From assembly GCA_964036315.1 (NCBI GenBank), contig OZ038507.1:62229388-62293387 (forward strand): 64,000 nt of DNA. The letters run 5' to 3'. The position numbers and the translations under genes are program-made. Positions 10,940 to 20,933 of this stretch are shown one piece after another. The stretch comes from Acanthosepion esculentum. Its lineage: Eukaryota > Mollusca > Cephalopoda > Sepiida > Sepiidae. Each line of letters starts with the position of its first letter. Position 1 is the stretch's first letter. The notes under the pieces were generated by a model. It did no database searches. It was not told where the DNA came from and saw only the letters and a list, made by a program, of their open reading frames with translations.

Positions 10940-11590
10940 AAAAATCCCAAAACAAAACATTTCACCCTAAGCAAACCAATAAAAAAGACGCTTGTTTCTT
11001 GTTTAGGATTGGGTTTTCGGTTCCTTTTAAAATCGATTTTAACTCTATACTTCTAACGTCTCCGCGTAAAATCTGAAATTTTATTTACTATTTAGTTGTT
11101 TATTTTTCTTCAATTGGAATAGATAGGTTCGCCTATAGCCCGGTTTTTGAGCAGGAGTAGAGGTTTACCCCTTGTTTCTTGTTCAGGGTTGGGTTTCCGG
11201 TTCCTTCTAAAGTCTACTTCAACTCTGTACTTCTAACGTCTCTGTTTGAAGTCTGAAATTTTATTTACTAATTATTTTCTCCTCAATATGAGTAGATAGG
11301 CGACAATCACCCGGCTCACACTCCTCCCCACTCTTTTGAACAGGAGTAGAGGTTTATCCCTTGTTTCTTGTTCAGGATTAGGTTTCCGATTCCTTCTAAA
11401 GTCTACTTCAAATCTATACTTCTAACGTCTCTCTTTTATCTCTCAAATTTTATTATTAATTATTTTCTCCCCAGTATGAGTAGATAGGCGACTATCGTGC
11501 GGCTCACACTCCTCCCTTGTCTTTTGAACAGGAGTAGAGGTTTATCCCTTGTTTCTTGATCAGGATTGGGTTTCCGGTTCCTTCAAATGT
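10940..11590. repeat. tandem repeat, about 187-bp unit, ~3.4 copies
   Basis: CTTGTTTCTTG recurs near 10994, 11173, 11359 and 11547. Each time it is followed by GGGTTTCCGGTTCCTTC, then CTTCTAACGTCTC and, in the later units, CACTCCTCC and GAACAGGAGTAGAGGTTTA. Spacing is 179-188 bp. A stray diverged copy of part of the unit occurs near 26045. No coding potential is evident. Confidence 0.85.
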
Positions 11591-11629
11591 CTTTTCCCTC
11601 TTTTTTCTTCTTACATGTGACACTAGATT

Positions 11630-12612
11630 ACTCATGCAGAGAATATAACCAATACAATTGCAGAATTACTTATATATAGCCGGAATTTTTTGACGGTATG
11701 TGTTTTTATTATTTTTTTAACTTTTAATGCTTTTAAAAGTAGAATTCTTTCTTACATACGACAATAAAGTGTAATTGTATAGATAAAAAATATTCGCTTA
11801 GTCATATGGAAAATATATCCAATGCAATGATTTAAATATGGCTGTCATTTTTTGTCGATACAGTTCAAGTTATCTTTATTTGGATATTTTTACTTTTAAT
11901 GATTTAAAAAGTAGAATTCTTTGTTACATACGACAATAAACAGTAACTGTATAGATAAAAATATTCGCTTAGTCATATGGAAAATATATCCAATGCGATG
12001 ATTTAAATATGGCTGTCATTTTTTTGTCGATACAGTTCAAGTTATCTTTATTTGGATATTTTTACTTTTAATGATTTAAAAAGTAGAATTCTTTGTTACA
12101 TACGACAATAAACAGTAACTGTATAGATAAAAATATTCGCTTAGTCATACGGAAAATATAACCAATGCAATTGCAAAATGATTTAAATATGTCCGTCATT
12201 TTTTGATGATACAGTTTATGTTGGTTTTCATTGGATATTTTTTACATTTAATGATTTAAACAGTAGAATTCTTTCCTGCATACAACAATAAAGTGTAATT
12301 GCATAGATAAAAAATGCTAGCTCAATCATACGGAAAATATAACCAATGCAATTGCAAAATGATTTAAATATGGCCGTCATTTTTTGCCGTTACAGTTCAT
12401 GTTATCTTTATTTGGATATTTTTTTAATCTATACAATTACACTCTATTGCCGTATGTAAGAAAGAATTCTCCTTTTTAAATCATTAAAAGTAAAAATATC
12501 CAAAGTAAAATAAATATGGACGTTATGTCAAAAATGACGGCCATATTTAAATCATTTTGCAATTGCATTGGTTATATTTCCCGTATGACTAAGCTAGCAT
12601 TTTTATGTTAGA
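11630..12612. repeat. tandem repeat ending in an inverted copy (foldback-like)
   Basis: Units of about 170-182 bp carry GGAAAATATA-CCAATGCAA, GATTTAAATATG, GTCATTTTTTG and TAGAATTCTTTC blocks. They recur near 11640, 11806, 11981, 12150 and 12332. From about 12425 to 12612 the same blocks appear in reverse complement (TAAGAAAGAATTCTCC, TGACGGCCATATTTAAATCA, ATTGCATTGGTTATATT). The last direct unit and the inverted unit therefore form a hairpin of roughly 180-bp arms. This layout resembles foldback-type DNA elements with repeated inner ends. No transposase is seen. Confidence 0.8.
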
Positions 12613-12999
12613 GCATTATACCAAAGGGATAGTGTCAGAGTAGTCTGAGGCCTTATTTGAATGCAGTCGAAGTGACTATGCATTGGAAGAATTTATTCTT
12701 CCTGTTTTTTAAATTTTATTTACAAGTTTGCGACTTCTGAGAGGGGTCGATCTTGTTGACCATGTTCGACGTAGTCTATGAATATAGAATCCAGCGCAGT
12801 ACGTAATCTGTTCAATGAAACACCGTTAAAGATTAATACTCACAAATCAGACACTCTATTGGATACCTACATTGCCAATAGCAGCATCAGCTGTTCCGTA
12901 ATTCTTCAGTCTTCGAAGGTCTCGGGGGTTGGCATTGAATATTCGGAAAAAAACATGGCTGCCTTTATACACGTCGAATTGAATATTTTGAGCTTTTTG
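12613..12999. other. unassigned DNA
   Basis: A 76-codon frame is present but has no recognisable motif. I do not call a gene. Confidence 0.35.
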
Positions 13000-13032
13000 A
13001 TTGGTTAACACTTCTATTGGTCAACTATAAAA
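13000..13032 (+). promoter_or_regulatory. promoter-like ATTGG + TATAAAA cluster
   Basis: Two ATTGG (reverse CCAAT) boxes at 13000-13004 and 13016-13020 precede TATAAAA at 13026-13032. The spacing is tighter than in most Pol II core promoters and no downstream gene is visible. This could be a decayed LTR or chance. Confidence 0.25.
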
Positions 13033-13059
13033 TGAGTCAGCTCATTTTGGTTGGCTCAC

Positions 13060-13924
13060 TAGTATATTAAAGTACCCAAACACTCTAACAGATGTGATGG
13101 TGCTACAATATGACTGTTACTCAACTTACAGGAAGATAATGCGAAACACTTTCAGTGTGATTTAAGACATAATTTATAGGAAATTACTGCTTGAAAAACT
13201 GGGAGATTTGTTTTTAAATCAAGGTCAACTGGACTAAATTACGAGGTAAACTCCGAAAACATTGCCTATTTTATCATCTGAGAGATGTTGCATGTATGAC
13301 AGTAGAGTCGTAACCTTCCCGCCAATAGACCATATTGTTTTTGCCAGCGACAGTCGAGCAAAACAGCGTTTGAGATAAAAGCGCGGGCGAAGAATAGGTG
13401 AGTCCAAAAAATTTAAATAAAGTTACGTCCACTGATAAAATCTGATGTGTGCTGAACGTTTCCAGAAACCAAACAGTGATTATGATCACAGTTAGGCTGT
13501 GGTTAATGCATGTGTATGATAACCCACGTTCCGGGCGTCTTTGCCCAGCTGTCTGTCATCTTACTAAATGAAGAGCACATCGTTCAGCTCATCCGAATCG
13601 GCGAATTACGTCCAAGGAGCTGAATGTGTGTTCCAATACGTGGGAAACGATGCCGGCAACATTGGAATATCACACAGTTTGCGCCAGGTGGGTCTTACGG
13701 ACGTTTGGATAAGAGCAGAAAGACTGCCGAACGCATGACTGTCGGTACCCGAAAGTGATATTACCACTCCAAGCCGAAATCAAGACAATATTTTATGGAC
13801 TGGCGACATGCGTATTACCTATCAAAGAAAACCTTCAAGATGCAACTATCAGCAGGAAAAATCAATCTTCCTTTGGGGGAGATAAAAGGGTGCGAATCCT
13901 GAATATTCTGGGAAACTTAATTCT
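13060..13924. other. unassigned DNA with a possible Tc1-like fragment
   Basis: Around 13630-13740 a plus frame reads LRQVGLTDVWIRAERLPNA, which loosely resembles the DNA-binding half of Tc1-type transposases. No catalytic motif or inverted repeats are found, so this remains a suggestion. Confidence 0.25.
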
Positions 13925-14043
13925 AACTATCCACCATATCACGTTGAAATACCGGTTCCCATACGATCAACAAAGTTAAGCGACGCCGAGCCTGGTCAGT
14001 ACCTAGATGGCTAACCGCTTGGGAACACAAGGTGCTTAGACTT
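13925..14043 (+). pseudogene. 5S rRNA-derived sequence
   Basis: About 119 bp follows eukaryotic 5S rRNA from the 5' CTATCCACCATATCACGTTG through ACCGGTTCCC, AAGTTAAGCGACG (A-box region) and CCTGGTCAGTACCTAGATGG (C-box region). It ends with ACCGCTTGGGAACAC and GGTGCTTAGACTT. Several positions differ from functional 5S genes, including the helix III side and GGTCAGTACCTAGATGGCTA. No T-run terminator follows: an S1 SINE-like sequence starts at once. It is either a pseudogene or the head of a chimeric 5S/tRNA SINE. Confidence 0.8.
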
Positions 14044-14190
14044 GCGGCTGGTGTAATGGGCAATGACCGGGAATTGTTAATCGGATAGTCGAGTTCCAAT
14101 TCCAGTCGGGCTCGTTATATTCACCTACACGTAATTACCCTTGGGAAAGGTATGAATCCGCCTCTTCTCCCAGCTATGGGTTAATTAGTA
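14044..14190 (+). mobile_element. SINE family S1 copy fused to the 5S-like head
   Basis: GGCTGGTGTAATGGG (A-box-like), AGTCGAGTTCCAATTCCAGTC (B-box-like) and GGGAAAGGTATGAATCCGCC with AGCTATGGGTTA match S1. The tail blocks (ATGGCAACC and GTGCCATGC-type) are absent, so the copy is 3'-truncated. Confidence 0.75.
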
Positions 14191-15200
14191 AGACTTGTAT
14201 CGCTAAACAATTATATCTCCAAAAATGAAATTAAAAAAAATTTCGTACAAAATATTTAAATTTCGGCATGAAGTAACCCTGGAGATTGATATGCCGCTAA
14301 ACAAAAGCCACAACCACTAACAACCACTAAGTTGAGAGTCTCATTTCCACTTTCAACACGATAACCCCAGGGCACACATCAGTTTTAAGATCATGACTTG
14401 CGCCGTAAATTTTGTTTCAAACGTCTTACATTACTCACCGTACAGTCCGGAATCATTGAAAAATACTTTGAGTTATTCAGCCAGAAAGATTATCGGTAAA
14501 AATCGTTTTGTCTCAGCCCCATTATGTCTTCTCAACAAAACAATGATGAGCGGAAAATGATCATTCAGGCTTTCAGTAATGTTAGCAATATTCATATTCT
14601 CCCTTCAATCTTCAAAGTCCATTGAAGAACCATCAAGAGAACGGTGAATAAGTTTTAAAAAAGAGGGGACAGTAGAGAGGAAAACTGGATCAGGAGGTCA
14701 CAACAGGAAGAGGGATCATCATTTCAAATTAGAGCTAAATACATTCTTATTGTTCAAAGTAGAGTCCAATAGAAAAACCTCGGTGATTTCCAGTAAGATA
14801 TCTTTAATCATTTCTAAGATACAACCGTTCAAAGTTTCATATAACAATTGAACAATTTCGCTGTTACACGATTTGGACAATTTTGCCGTTAAACACGGTG
14901 TATATATTCCCATGAACCGCTACTAAAAAGAGTCTTGAAAGGATGCCTCTCCGATCACTATGATTTTAAACTCTTCAAGTCATGCGTCAACCGTTATCCG
15001 CTTGAAACAACCTCACTCAGTAATATCTACTCTGAGTGGCTCTTGAAACATCTAGTTGGGGAACAATCACACAAATCTTTGACTGTTTTTGTGAGATCGA
15101 TTTTATCCAAAATACACTGTTTATTTTTTGTTTTTTTGTTTTTTTTCATCTCAGTATCTGTCTGTATATCTGAGATGAGGTATTATATGCACTATTCACA
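14191..15200. other. unassigned DNA
   Basis: No convincing gene or repeat family. A T-rich run with TTTTTTGTTTTT occurs near 15125-15150. Confidence 0.4.
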
Positions 15201-15204
15201 TCTA

Positions 15205-15578
15205 ATTCAACTTTCCATTTTGATTATATCAACCTATATCAGGTGGCGCCAGGTATTTATTAGAACGGTACAAGGAATCGATCATTTTTCCAGCGTCTTT
15301 GGCGATGGCTCGCATATATGAGTTCCACTTGAGACCTGGTGTGAACTCAAAAGCAATGAATATCTTTGAGAGTGCACCCATTCACCAAGATTCAGACTCA
15401 ATTCGATGGTGAATAAGACTTACCAGTTTGGTTTTTGATGTATTATAAGTTACAAGCCAGTTTATTTTCCATTTAGACACACACATTGTGCTGTTAGAAT
15501 TAATGTCAAAGGAGAGATTAGTTACCAAGTTCTGTTCATTTAGACATTTGGAGTTGCCCTCATATATACACCGTGTTT
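15205..15578 (-). pseudogene. LINE reverse transcriptase fragment (CR1/jockey-like)
   Basis: On the minus strand, NWLVTYNTSKTKLVSLIHHR is followed, in shifted frames, by LKWNSYMRAIAKDAGKMIDS and LYRSNKYLAPPDIG. This is the standard order just after the RT active site in CR1/jockey-like LINEs. The YADD box itself is not included. A related 75-bp piece lies near 16014-16090. Confidence 0.6.
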
Positions 15579-15710
15579 GGGCACCTCGGCGTGGCGTAAT
15601 GGTTAGCAAGTTTGTTTCGTTAGAACAATTATGACTGAGTAGTGAGTTCGAACCTCATCGGGTGCCCTATACCTTCGGCCTTATGCCACATCTAAGCTAC
15701 GCTTAGAAAA
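15579..15710 (+). mobile_element. SINE family S2, copy 1 of a tandem pair
   Basis: The sequence begins GGGCACCTCGGCGTGGCGTAA. TGGCGTAATGGTTAGCA serves as the A box and GAGTTCGAACC as the B box, and the closing GGGTGCCC pairs with the 5' GGGCACC as an acceptor stem. A 43-bp body (ACCTTCGGCCTTATGCCACA) follows. The anticodon region is extended, so a working tRNA is unlikely. Confidence 0.8.
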
Positions 15711-15718
15711 TCGATATA

Positions 15719-15850
15719 TGGGCACCTCGAGGCGGTGTAATAGTTAGCAAACTTGTCCTGCTAGAACAATTACGACTGAGTAGTGAGTTCGATCCTCACT
15801 GAGTGCCTCATACGTTCGGCCTTGTGCCACATCTAAGCGACGCTTGGAAA
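15719..15850 (+). mobile_element. SINE family S2, copy 2 of a tandem pair
   Basis: The same head and body as the preceding copy, starting eight bases after it, with about 85-90% similarity by eye. The A box is slightly decayed (GGTGTAATAGTTAGCAAAC). The direct tandem arrangement suggests duplication or a dimeric transcript. Confidence 0.8.
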
Positions 15851-16090
15851 TATTCTACATGCACCGTGTTATCATGAGTATAGATATTGACTATCGATCG
15901 GTGCATGTATCGTTAATAGAAAGCAGAAAGAAGATAAAATCGATTAGTGAACCTCCTTGGATGATTGTATCACCTCATAGGCTTCAGAAACCTGACCGTT
16001 GTCTAACTCGACGTTCCATTCTGATTATATCAACCTATCTTTGGTGGCTGTGTCAGCGTATCCTTGAATTCGACCACTGCATCTTAGAGA

Positions 16091-16902
16091 GCAGTGATTC
16101 TCAACCGTCGTGACCCAGCATACTAGCGTGCCGCGCGATCCTCTTAGGTGTGCCACGAAATATCGAAAAAATCGCGAAAAAACACCAGGCACGGGTTTCA
16201 AGCTAAATAAGTGAGGTGGACCCGAAGTAGGGGCCACGGAAGGAAAACACGGAACACGGGTTAGAGGTAAGAAAGATATATTAAACAGAAAAGTTACAAA
16301 GAATAGTGTAAGAGTAAGCAGAGCTTACTATCCAGTGGTTTTCGATATTGGTATCGTACGCGGCTGCGCATTACTGGTGCTACGATATTTAACAACCCCC
16401 CCACACACACACGGGTCGAATGTGGCACAAGGCCGGTTTAACGTGGGATTACCGAGCCTGTAGGCTCGACCAAAAATATGCCCATTTACAACCCGTATAC
16501 ACGAGTTTAGGGACTGTCTACCTCCCCGGGCGAAACTTTGCCCTGCGGCAAAGACTCGTCCGAGTTCCTCTCTGCCAAACAGAGAGTTCGACAGCAGAGC
16601 ACCATTACTGGTGCGACTCCCATGATACTACCATTCACATAATAATATAGTATCGGGAGAGTCCATGATGTAGGAAAGTATCGGTCTGACAACAATAAGT
16701 TACACAAATAGTTGAACAGAAACATTGAAATAAAGTTAGTTCATATTTGTAAGTGTGTGCTTTTTTCTTTTTTTTTTTTTAAATCTATGATTTTATTTCA
16801 TAACATTTAAATGTATACCCATGAAAGATTTTGCTAAGTGTGTCGTGTTATTTTCATTTACTCCTAGATGTGCCGTTGCTTAAAAAGGTTGAGAAACACT
16901 GG
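16091..16902 (+). mobile_element. hAT-type element with a nested insertion
   Basis: It begins GCAGTGATTCTCAACCGTCG and ends TTGAGAAACACTGG, the usual hAT terminal pattern. Flanking CTTAGAGA (16083-16090) and CTTAGATA (16903-16910) agree at 7 of 8 positions, as expected for an aged 8-bp hAT target duplication. The interior retains transposase C-terminus debris (IAKKHQA-type) and is split by an insertion of about 480 bp. Confidence 0.75.
16211..16690. mobile_element. unclassified insertion inside the hAT element
   Basis: AATAAGT occurs at both edges of this segment (about 16204-16210 and 16688-16694). The hAT sequence resumes afterwards exactly as in the intact copy at 17487. The insert is GC-richer and has no reading frame with a known motif. 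A solo LTR or unknown non-autonomous element is possible. Confidence 0.55.
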
Positions 16903-16910
16903 CTTAGATA

Positions 16911-17195
16911 ATCTATTTAGAGTGCTACTGGTGGAAAAGTTTTCGACCACGACCTTATACAGTGTGTGGAAGTAGAAACGATACACCACTGAATTAGGCT
17001 TTTCAGCCCTAAATAACATCAAAAATAAGAATCGATAAAGACTACGCCCAACTGAAGAAGAAATGGGGGTCTGCTTATCGCACATTCGACCAAACATTGA
17101 AGAAATCGCGAAAAAAAATACACCAGGCACAAGTTTTACACTAAATAAGCGGCACAAATAGCTGAAAAGAAACATTGAAATAAAGTAAGTTCATA
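16911..17195 (+). pseudogene. hAT transposase C-terminus
   Basis: A plus frame near 17040-17150 reads RLRPTEEEMGVCLSHIRP, then NIEEIAKKNTPGTSF. This corresponds to the conserved tail of hAT transposases (E-x-x-L/V-x-L-S-x-I-x-P-R/N-I...QAQVSH-stop). It is a terminal fragment only, next to but separate from the element ending at 16902. Confidence 0.6.
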
Positions 17196-17197
17196 TT

Positions 17198-17257
17198 CAG
17201 TTGTAATTGATCTAGCGAGACAAGCTTGTTAACCATTACACCACGTCGAAGTACCCA
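17198..17257 (-). repeat. SINE family S2 head fragment
   Basis: Minus strand GGGTACTTCGACGTGGTGTAA then TGGTTAACAAGCTTGTCTCG matches the first half of the S2 head. The B box half is missing. Confidence 0.65.
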
Positions 17258-17486
17258 TACCTAGTTCGTTATATAGCAGTGAATGCTTGACAATTTTCGT
17301 ATAGTTGCTAAAGAGACTTGTATCGACAGAGAGGTAATTCCAAAGGTGAATACAGAGAATGCCATGGATAGGACATGTGAGTAACGAGGAAGTTTTAACG
17401 CGAATAGCAATGAACAGGAATATGATTCTTATAATTGTAAAGAGACAAGTGAACTTTCTGGGACACATAATGCGAAAAGAGAGTGA

Positions 17487-17924
17487 GCAGTGATTTTCAA
17501 CCGCCGTGCCGCGGCACACTACTGTGCCGCGCGAGCCTCTTGAGTGTGCCAAGAAATATTGTCACGGCAATGTTCTACTTCTTATTTATGTGAATTAGGC
17601 TAAATAACATCCAAAAATAAGAAGCGAGAAAGATTACGCTCAACCGAAAAAGAAATGAGGGTCTGCTTATCGCACATTCGACCAAACATTGAAGAAATCG
17701 CGAAAAAACACAAGGCACAGGTTTCACACTAAAAAAAAACTGTACAATTAGTTGAATAGAAACATTCAAATAAAGTAAGTTCATATTTGTGTGTGTGTGT
17801 GTTTTTTTTTTAATCTATGGTTTTATTTCATAACATTCAAATGTATACCCTTTAAAAATTTTCATAAGTGTGCCGTGATATCTTCATTTGCTACTAGGTG
17901 CTTAAAAAGGCTGAGAAACACTGC
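17487..17924 (+). mobile_element. hAT-type element, deletion derivative
   Basis: It starts GCAGTGATTTTCAACCGCCG and ends GCTGAGAAACACTGC. The interior encodes the transposase tail EMRVCLSHIRPNIEEIAKKH, then AQVSH-stop, in one frame at about 17612-17735. The rest of the transposase is missing. Flanking 8-mers match poorly, so the target duplication has decayed. Confidence 0.75.
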
Positions 17925-18270
17925 TCTAATGATAGGTAAGACCCTCCACCAAAACATGTCACCTACCGGACGGATACTTGTGAACTCGGATATAGATGAC
18001 CCATAGACCCAACTATAAGTTCAACTGATTTCTATCTATAGGTTCAACTCTAAAACCGACCAAGATAAATAAATAGAGTAGAGAAAATAAGTATTCTTTC
18101 TGATATTGGCACCTTTCAAAAATGGGAACGGTCTATAATTGTGGAGAGATTAGATTCTGATTCATTGTAGGATTCTGTTAACTAGTGTCTTTTAATACAG
18201 GTTTAATATTTTTGTTGCAAATTCTCAAAAATAAAAAAAAAAACAACTGCATAAATCCACTTTCCTCACA
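17925..18270. other. unassigned DNA
   Basis: No feature is recognised. A short A run ends at about 18243. Confidence 0.4.
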
Positions 18271-18277
18271 TGTTTAA

Positions 18278-19409
18278 ACCTTTGAGCCCTGACCACCGCT
18301 TTACCGGTGGCAGAGAAAAATGACTTAATGCTTTGACCACCGCTTTACCGGTGGCAGAAAAAAAATGACTTAATGCTTTGACCACCGCTTTACCGGTGGC
18401 AGAGAAAAATGACTTAATGCTTTGACCACCGCTTTACCGGTGGCAGAGAAAAATGACTTAATGCTTTGACCACCGCTTTACCGGTGGCAGAAAAAAAATG
18501 ACTTAATGCTTTGACCACCGCTTTACCGGTGGCAGAAAAAAAATGACTTAATGCTTTGACCACCGCTTTACCGGTGGCAGAGAAAAATGACTTAATGCTT
18601 TGACCACCGCTTTACCGGTGGCAGAAAAAAAATGACTTAATGCTTTGACCACCGCTTTACCGGTGGCAGAGAAAAATGACTTAATGCTTTGACCACCGCT
18701 TTACCGGTGGCAGAGAAAAATGACTTAATGCTTTGACCACCGCTTTACCGGTGGCAGAAAAAAAATGACTTAATGCTTTGACCACCGCTTTACCGGTGGC
18801 AGAAAAAAAATGACTTAATGCTTTGACCACCGCTTTACCGGTGGCAGAGAAAAATGACTTAATGCTTTGACCACCGCTTTACCGGTGGCAGAAAAAAAAT
18901 GACTTAATGCTTTGACCACCGCTTTACCGGTGGCAGAGAAAAATGACTTAATGCTTTGACCACCGCTTTACCGGTGGCAGAAAAAAAATGACTTAATGCT
19001 TTGACCACCGCTTTACCGGTGGCAGAAAAAAAATGACTTAATGCTTTGACCACCGCTTTACCGGTGGCAGAGAAAAATGACTTAATGCTTTGACCACCGC
19101 TTTACCGGTGGCAGAAAAAAAATGACTTAATGCTTTGACCACCGCTTTACCGGTGGCAGAGAAAAATGACTTAATGCCCTGACCACCGCTTTACCGGTGG
19201 CAGAGAAAAATGACTTAATGCCCTGACCACCGCTTTACCGGTGGCAGAGAAAAATGACTTAATGCCCAGCCACCGGTTGAACGGTGGACAAATACTTGTA
19301 ACTATTTTTATATCTACAGTGAAACATTGCATACCAGTTATTTGCGAATTTTGACTCAGAAGCTCAAGCAGAAGGGTTAAAATCTTTCAGGAACTCAGGG
19401 CTCAAATGC
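18278..19409. mobile_element. piggyBac-like non-autonomous element
   Basis: TTAA lies at both boundaries (18274-18277 and 19410-19413). The ends ACCTTTGAGCCCTGA and (complement) GCATTTGAGCCCTGAGTTCC share 12 bases as terminal inverted repeats. TTAA targeting is diagnostic of piggyBac. There is no transposase. Most of the interior is a hairpin minisatellite that seems to be an amplified subterminal repeat, followed by about 140 bp of unique right-end sequence. Confidence 0.7.
18288..19264. repeat. 44/45-bp hairpin minisatellite, 22 units
   Basis: Each unit holds CCACCG-CTTTAC-CGGTGG (6-bp stem), then a purine stretch and TGACTTAATG. Two variants exist: A has AGAGAAAAATG and B has AGAAAAAAAATG. 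Their order is ABAABB ABAABB ABABB ABAAA, so a six-unit block of about 267 bp appears to have duplicated. The first unit and the last two use CCCTGACC and the others use CTTTGACC at the unit start. Confidence 0.95.
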
Positions 19410-19413
19410 TTAA

Positions 19414-19784
19414 ATATGAATCATATATCTGCTATGTTGTTGACGTCATTTCAAAGCCGCTTACAACATATGTCAAAGCCGTTTACGGTTTTGTGAAGAT
19501 GAAGCCGGTGTCTTCATTAATAATTGAGCGTATTTAATGCATCAGCGCCTAAGCTGAAAGATCTGGTCTGATGATCACTTGAGACAGAGAAAAATGACGT
19601 AATGCCCTGACCACCGCTTTACCGGTGGCAGAGAAAAATGACTCAATGTCCAGCCGCCGGTTAAACAGTGGGTAAACTATTTTTTATATCTACAGTGAAA
19701 CATTGCATACCAATTATTTGCGAATTTTGACTCAGAAGCTCAGGCAGACAGGTTAAAATCTTTCAGGAACGTAGGCTTAAAGGG
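19414..19784. mobile_element. second piggyBac-like right end
   Basis: From about 19589 the sequence repeats one minisatellite unit, the GCCGCCGG block and the right-end region ACAGTGAAACATTGCATACC, AATTTTGACTCAGAAGCTCA and TTTCAGGAACGTAGG. It ends AAAGGG before a TTAA at 19785-19788. The left half is truncated or unrelated. Confidence 0.6.
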
Positions 19785-19789
19785 TTAAG

Positions 19790-20700
19790 TTTTATTACTA
19801 TTCGAAATCGCTTTTAATACAACAAACATTGCCGAGGAGTGAGGGTAGTTAAAATAATAGCGGTGTCAAAGAAAAAACCGTTCTTTTGACACTTATTTTT
19901 TTTTTTTTTTTACAGGCGCGGACATGCAAGTTTGCTAGTTTTCATTGTATGTTCATGATGTCTGTCTATCTATCTGCTTATCTCTGGTGAAGCTAAAGAA
20001 TATTCAGCTGTACAGCGGTTAGGGGAAATAATTCGTCAAAGTGCAAATGTTCTATCATCGCAATTTCTTTGCTTTCTACGCAGTATTTAAGAAAGTTTCT
20101 CGTTCTATGGTCTTAAGGCGTTTTAAAGACCTGGAATGTCAAAACGATTCAAGACGATACAATCAAATTAAGTACGGGCTTCTGAAAACGCTCTCTTTCG
20201 AGGACGATCAATTCAATATAGTTATGAGATTAACACGAATGTGAGTGCATAGACGAGTTTCAATTTTAATTTGCTTCTAGATTTTAAATTTAATAACTAT
20301 CAAAATTATTTTTTTTTTTTAGAAAATAAATATTTCTGATTAGGGTTTTTCTTTTCTTTCTTCGTTTTTATTTTTTACTTTTACATTTCGACTTTTTTTT
20401 ATTTTTTTAATTGATATGATCAAAGGTTTTGAACAATTATCTGCTTTCAAAGACAGGGGGGAAAAAGAGATTTCTTCAACAAAAATAAAAGCAACATTGC
20501 GGTTTATTGAAATATATACTTTTACTTGCAGCTGAATATTATTAGAAATTGTATTCAAAAAAATGTTCTTTTTCTTTACTAAATGAAATGGAAACCATAA
20601 TTGATTTTATATACGACCTTTGAACAGAATTTAAAGAAAATGTCACTTAAATAAACCCAGAATAGAAGTAACAAATAAAAATCTGGCACGACATCACAAT
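19790..20700. other. unassigned AT-rich DNA
   Basis: Small frames occur, but none has a recognisable domain. Poly-T tracts lie near 19893-19911 and 20310-20320. Confidence 0.4.
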
Positions 20701-20850
20701 TTCCTATTTACATTGTTCGGACAGTTGTCTTCATTTTTATTGTCATATTCACGACGTTTCGGCCGTTGTACGCTCCGGTCTTCTTCAGGTGATAGACGTT
20801 GGAATTTGCAACTGAATCCTCGAGGCTCTTGAGCATTGTACGGGTTGAAC
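20700..20850 (-). mobile_element. HR-B element, 3' part
   Basis: On the minus strand this carries the hammerhead-like module followed by a tail with AATGAAGA and TCCGAACAATGTAAAT-like blocks. These are shared with copies near 21.6, 25.4, 25.75 and 50.95 kb. No tRNA-like head is visible upstream in this copy. Confidence 0.6.
20746..20794 (-). ncRNA. hammerhead-like motif (HR-B)
   Basis: Minus strand: TCAC stem I strand, CTGAAGA core, one extra A, stem II (G-A-CCG paired with CGG-C-C, one mismatch), GAAA, ACGT (self-complementary stem III), C at the expected cleavage position, then GTGA closing stem I over four base pairs. It is the best-preserved HR-B motif because the cleavage base is C. Other HR-B copies have T. 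Confidence 0.5.
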
Positions 20851-20853
20851 ATC

Positions 20854-20857
<4 letters not shown>

Positions 20858-20928
<71 letters not shown>
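20858..20928. repeat. (TA)n microsatellite
   Basis: About 34 TA units. Confidence 0.95.

Positions 20929-20933
<5 letters not shown>

Noticed and set aside
13925..14043. Functional 5S rRNA gene
   Set aside because: Several changes in conserved positions and no T-run terminator. It is fused to a SINE.
15579..15850. Functional tRNA genes
   Set aside because: A and B boxes and an acceptor-like stem exist, but the anticodon region is expanded and the body continues past the 3' end as in a SINE. Several worn copies exist.
18288..19264. CRISPR-like regular direct repeats with hairpins
   Set aside because: Units are contiguous with no unique spacers, lie inside TTAA-bounded transposon ends, and the sequence context is eukaryotic.
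19560..19600. CTGATGA near 19577 as another hammerhead
   Set aside because: The following GAGACAGAGAAA does not form stem II and no stem I partners are present.
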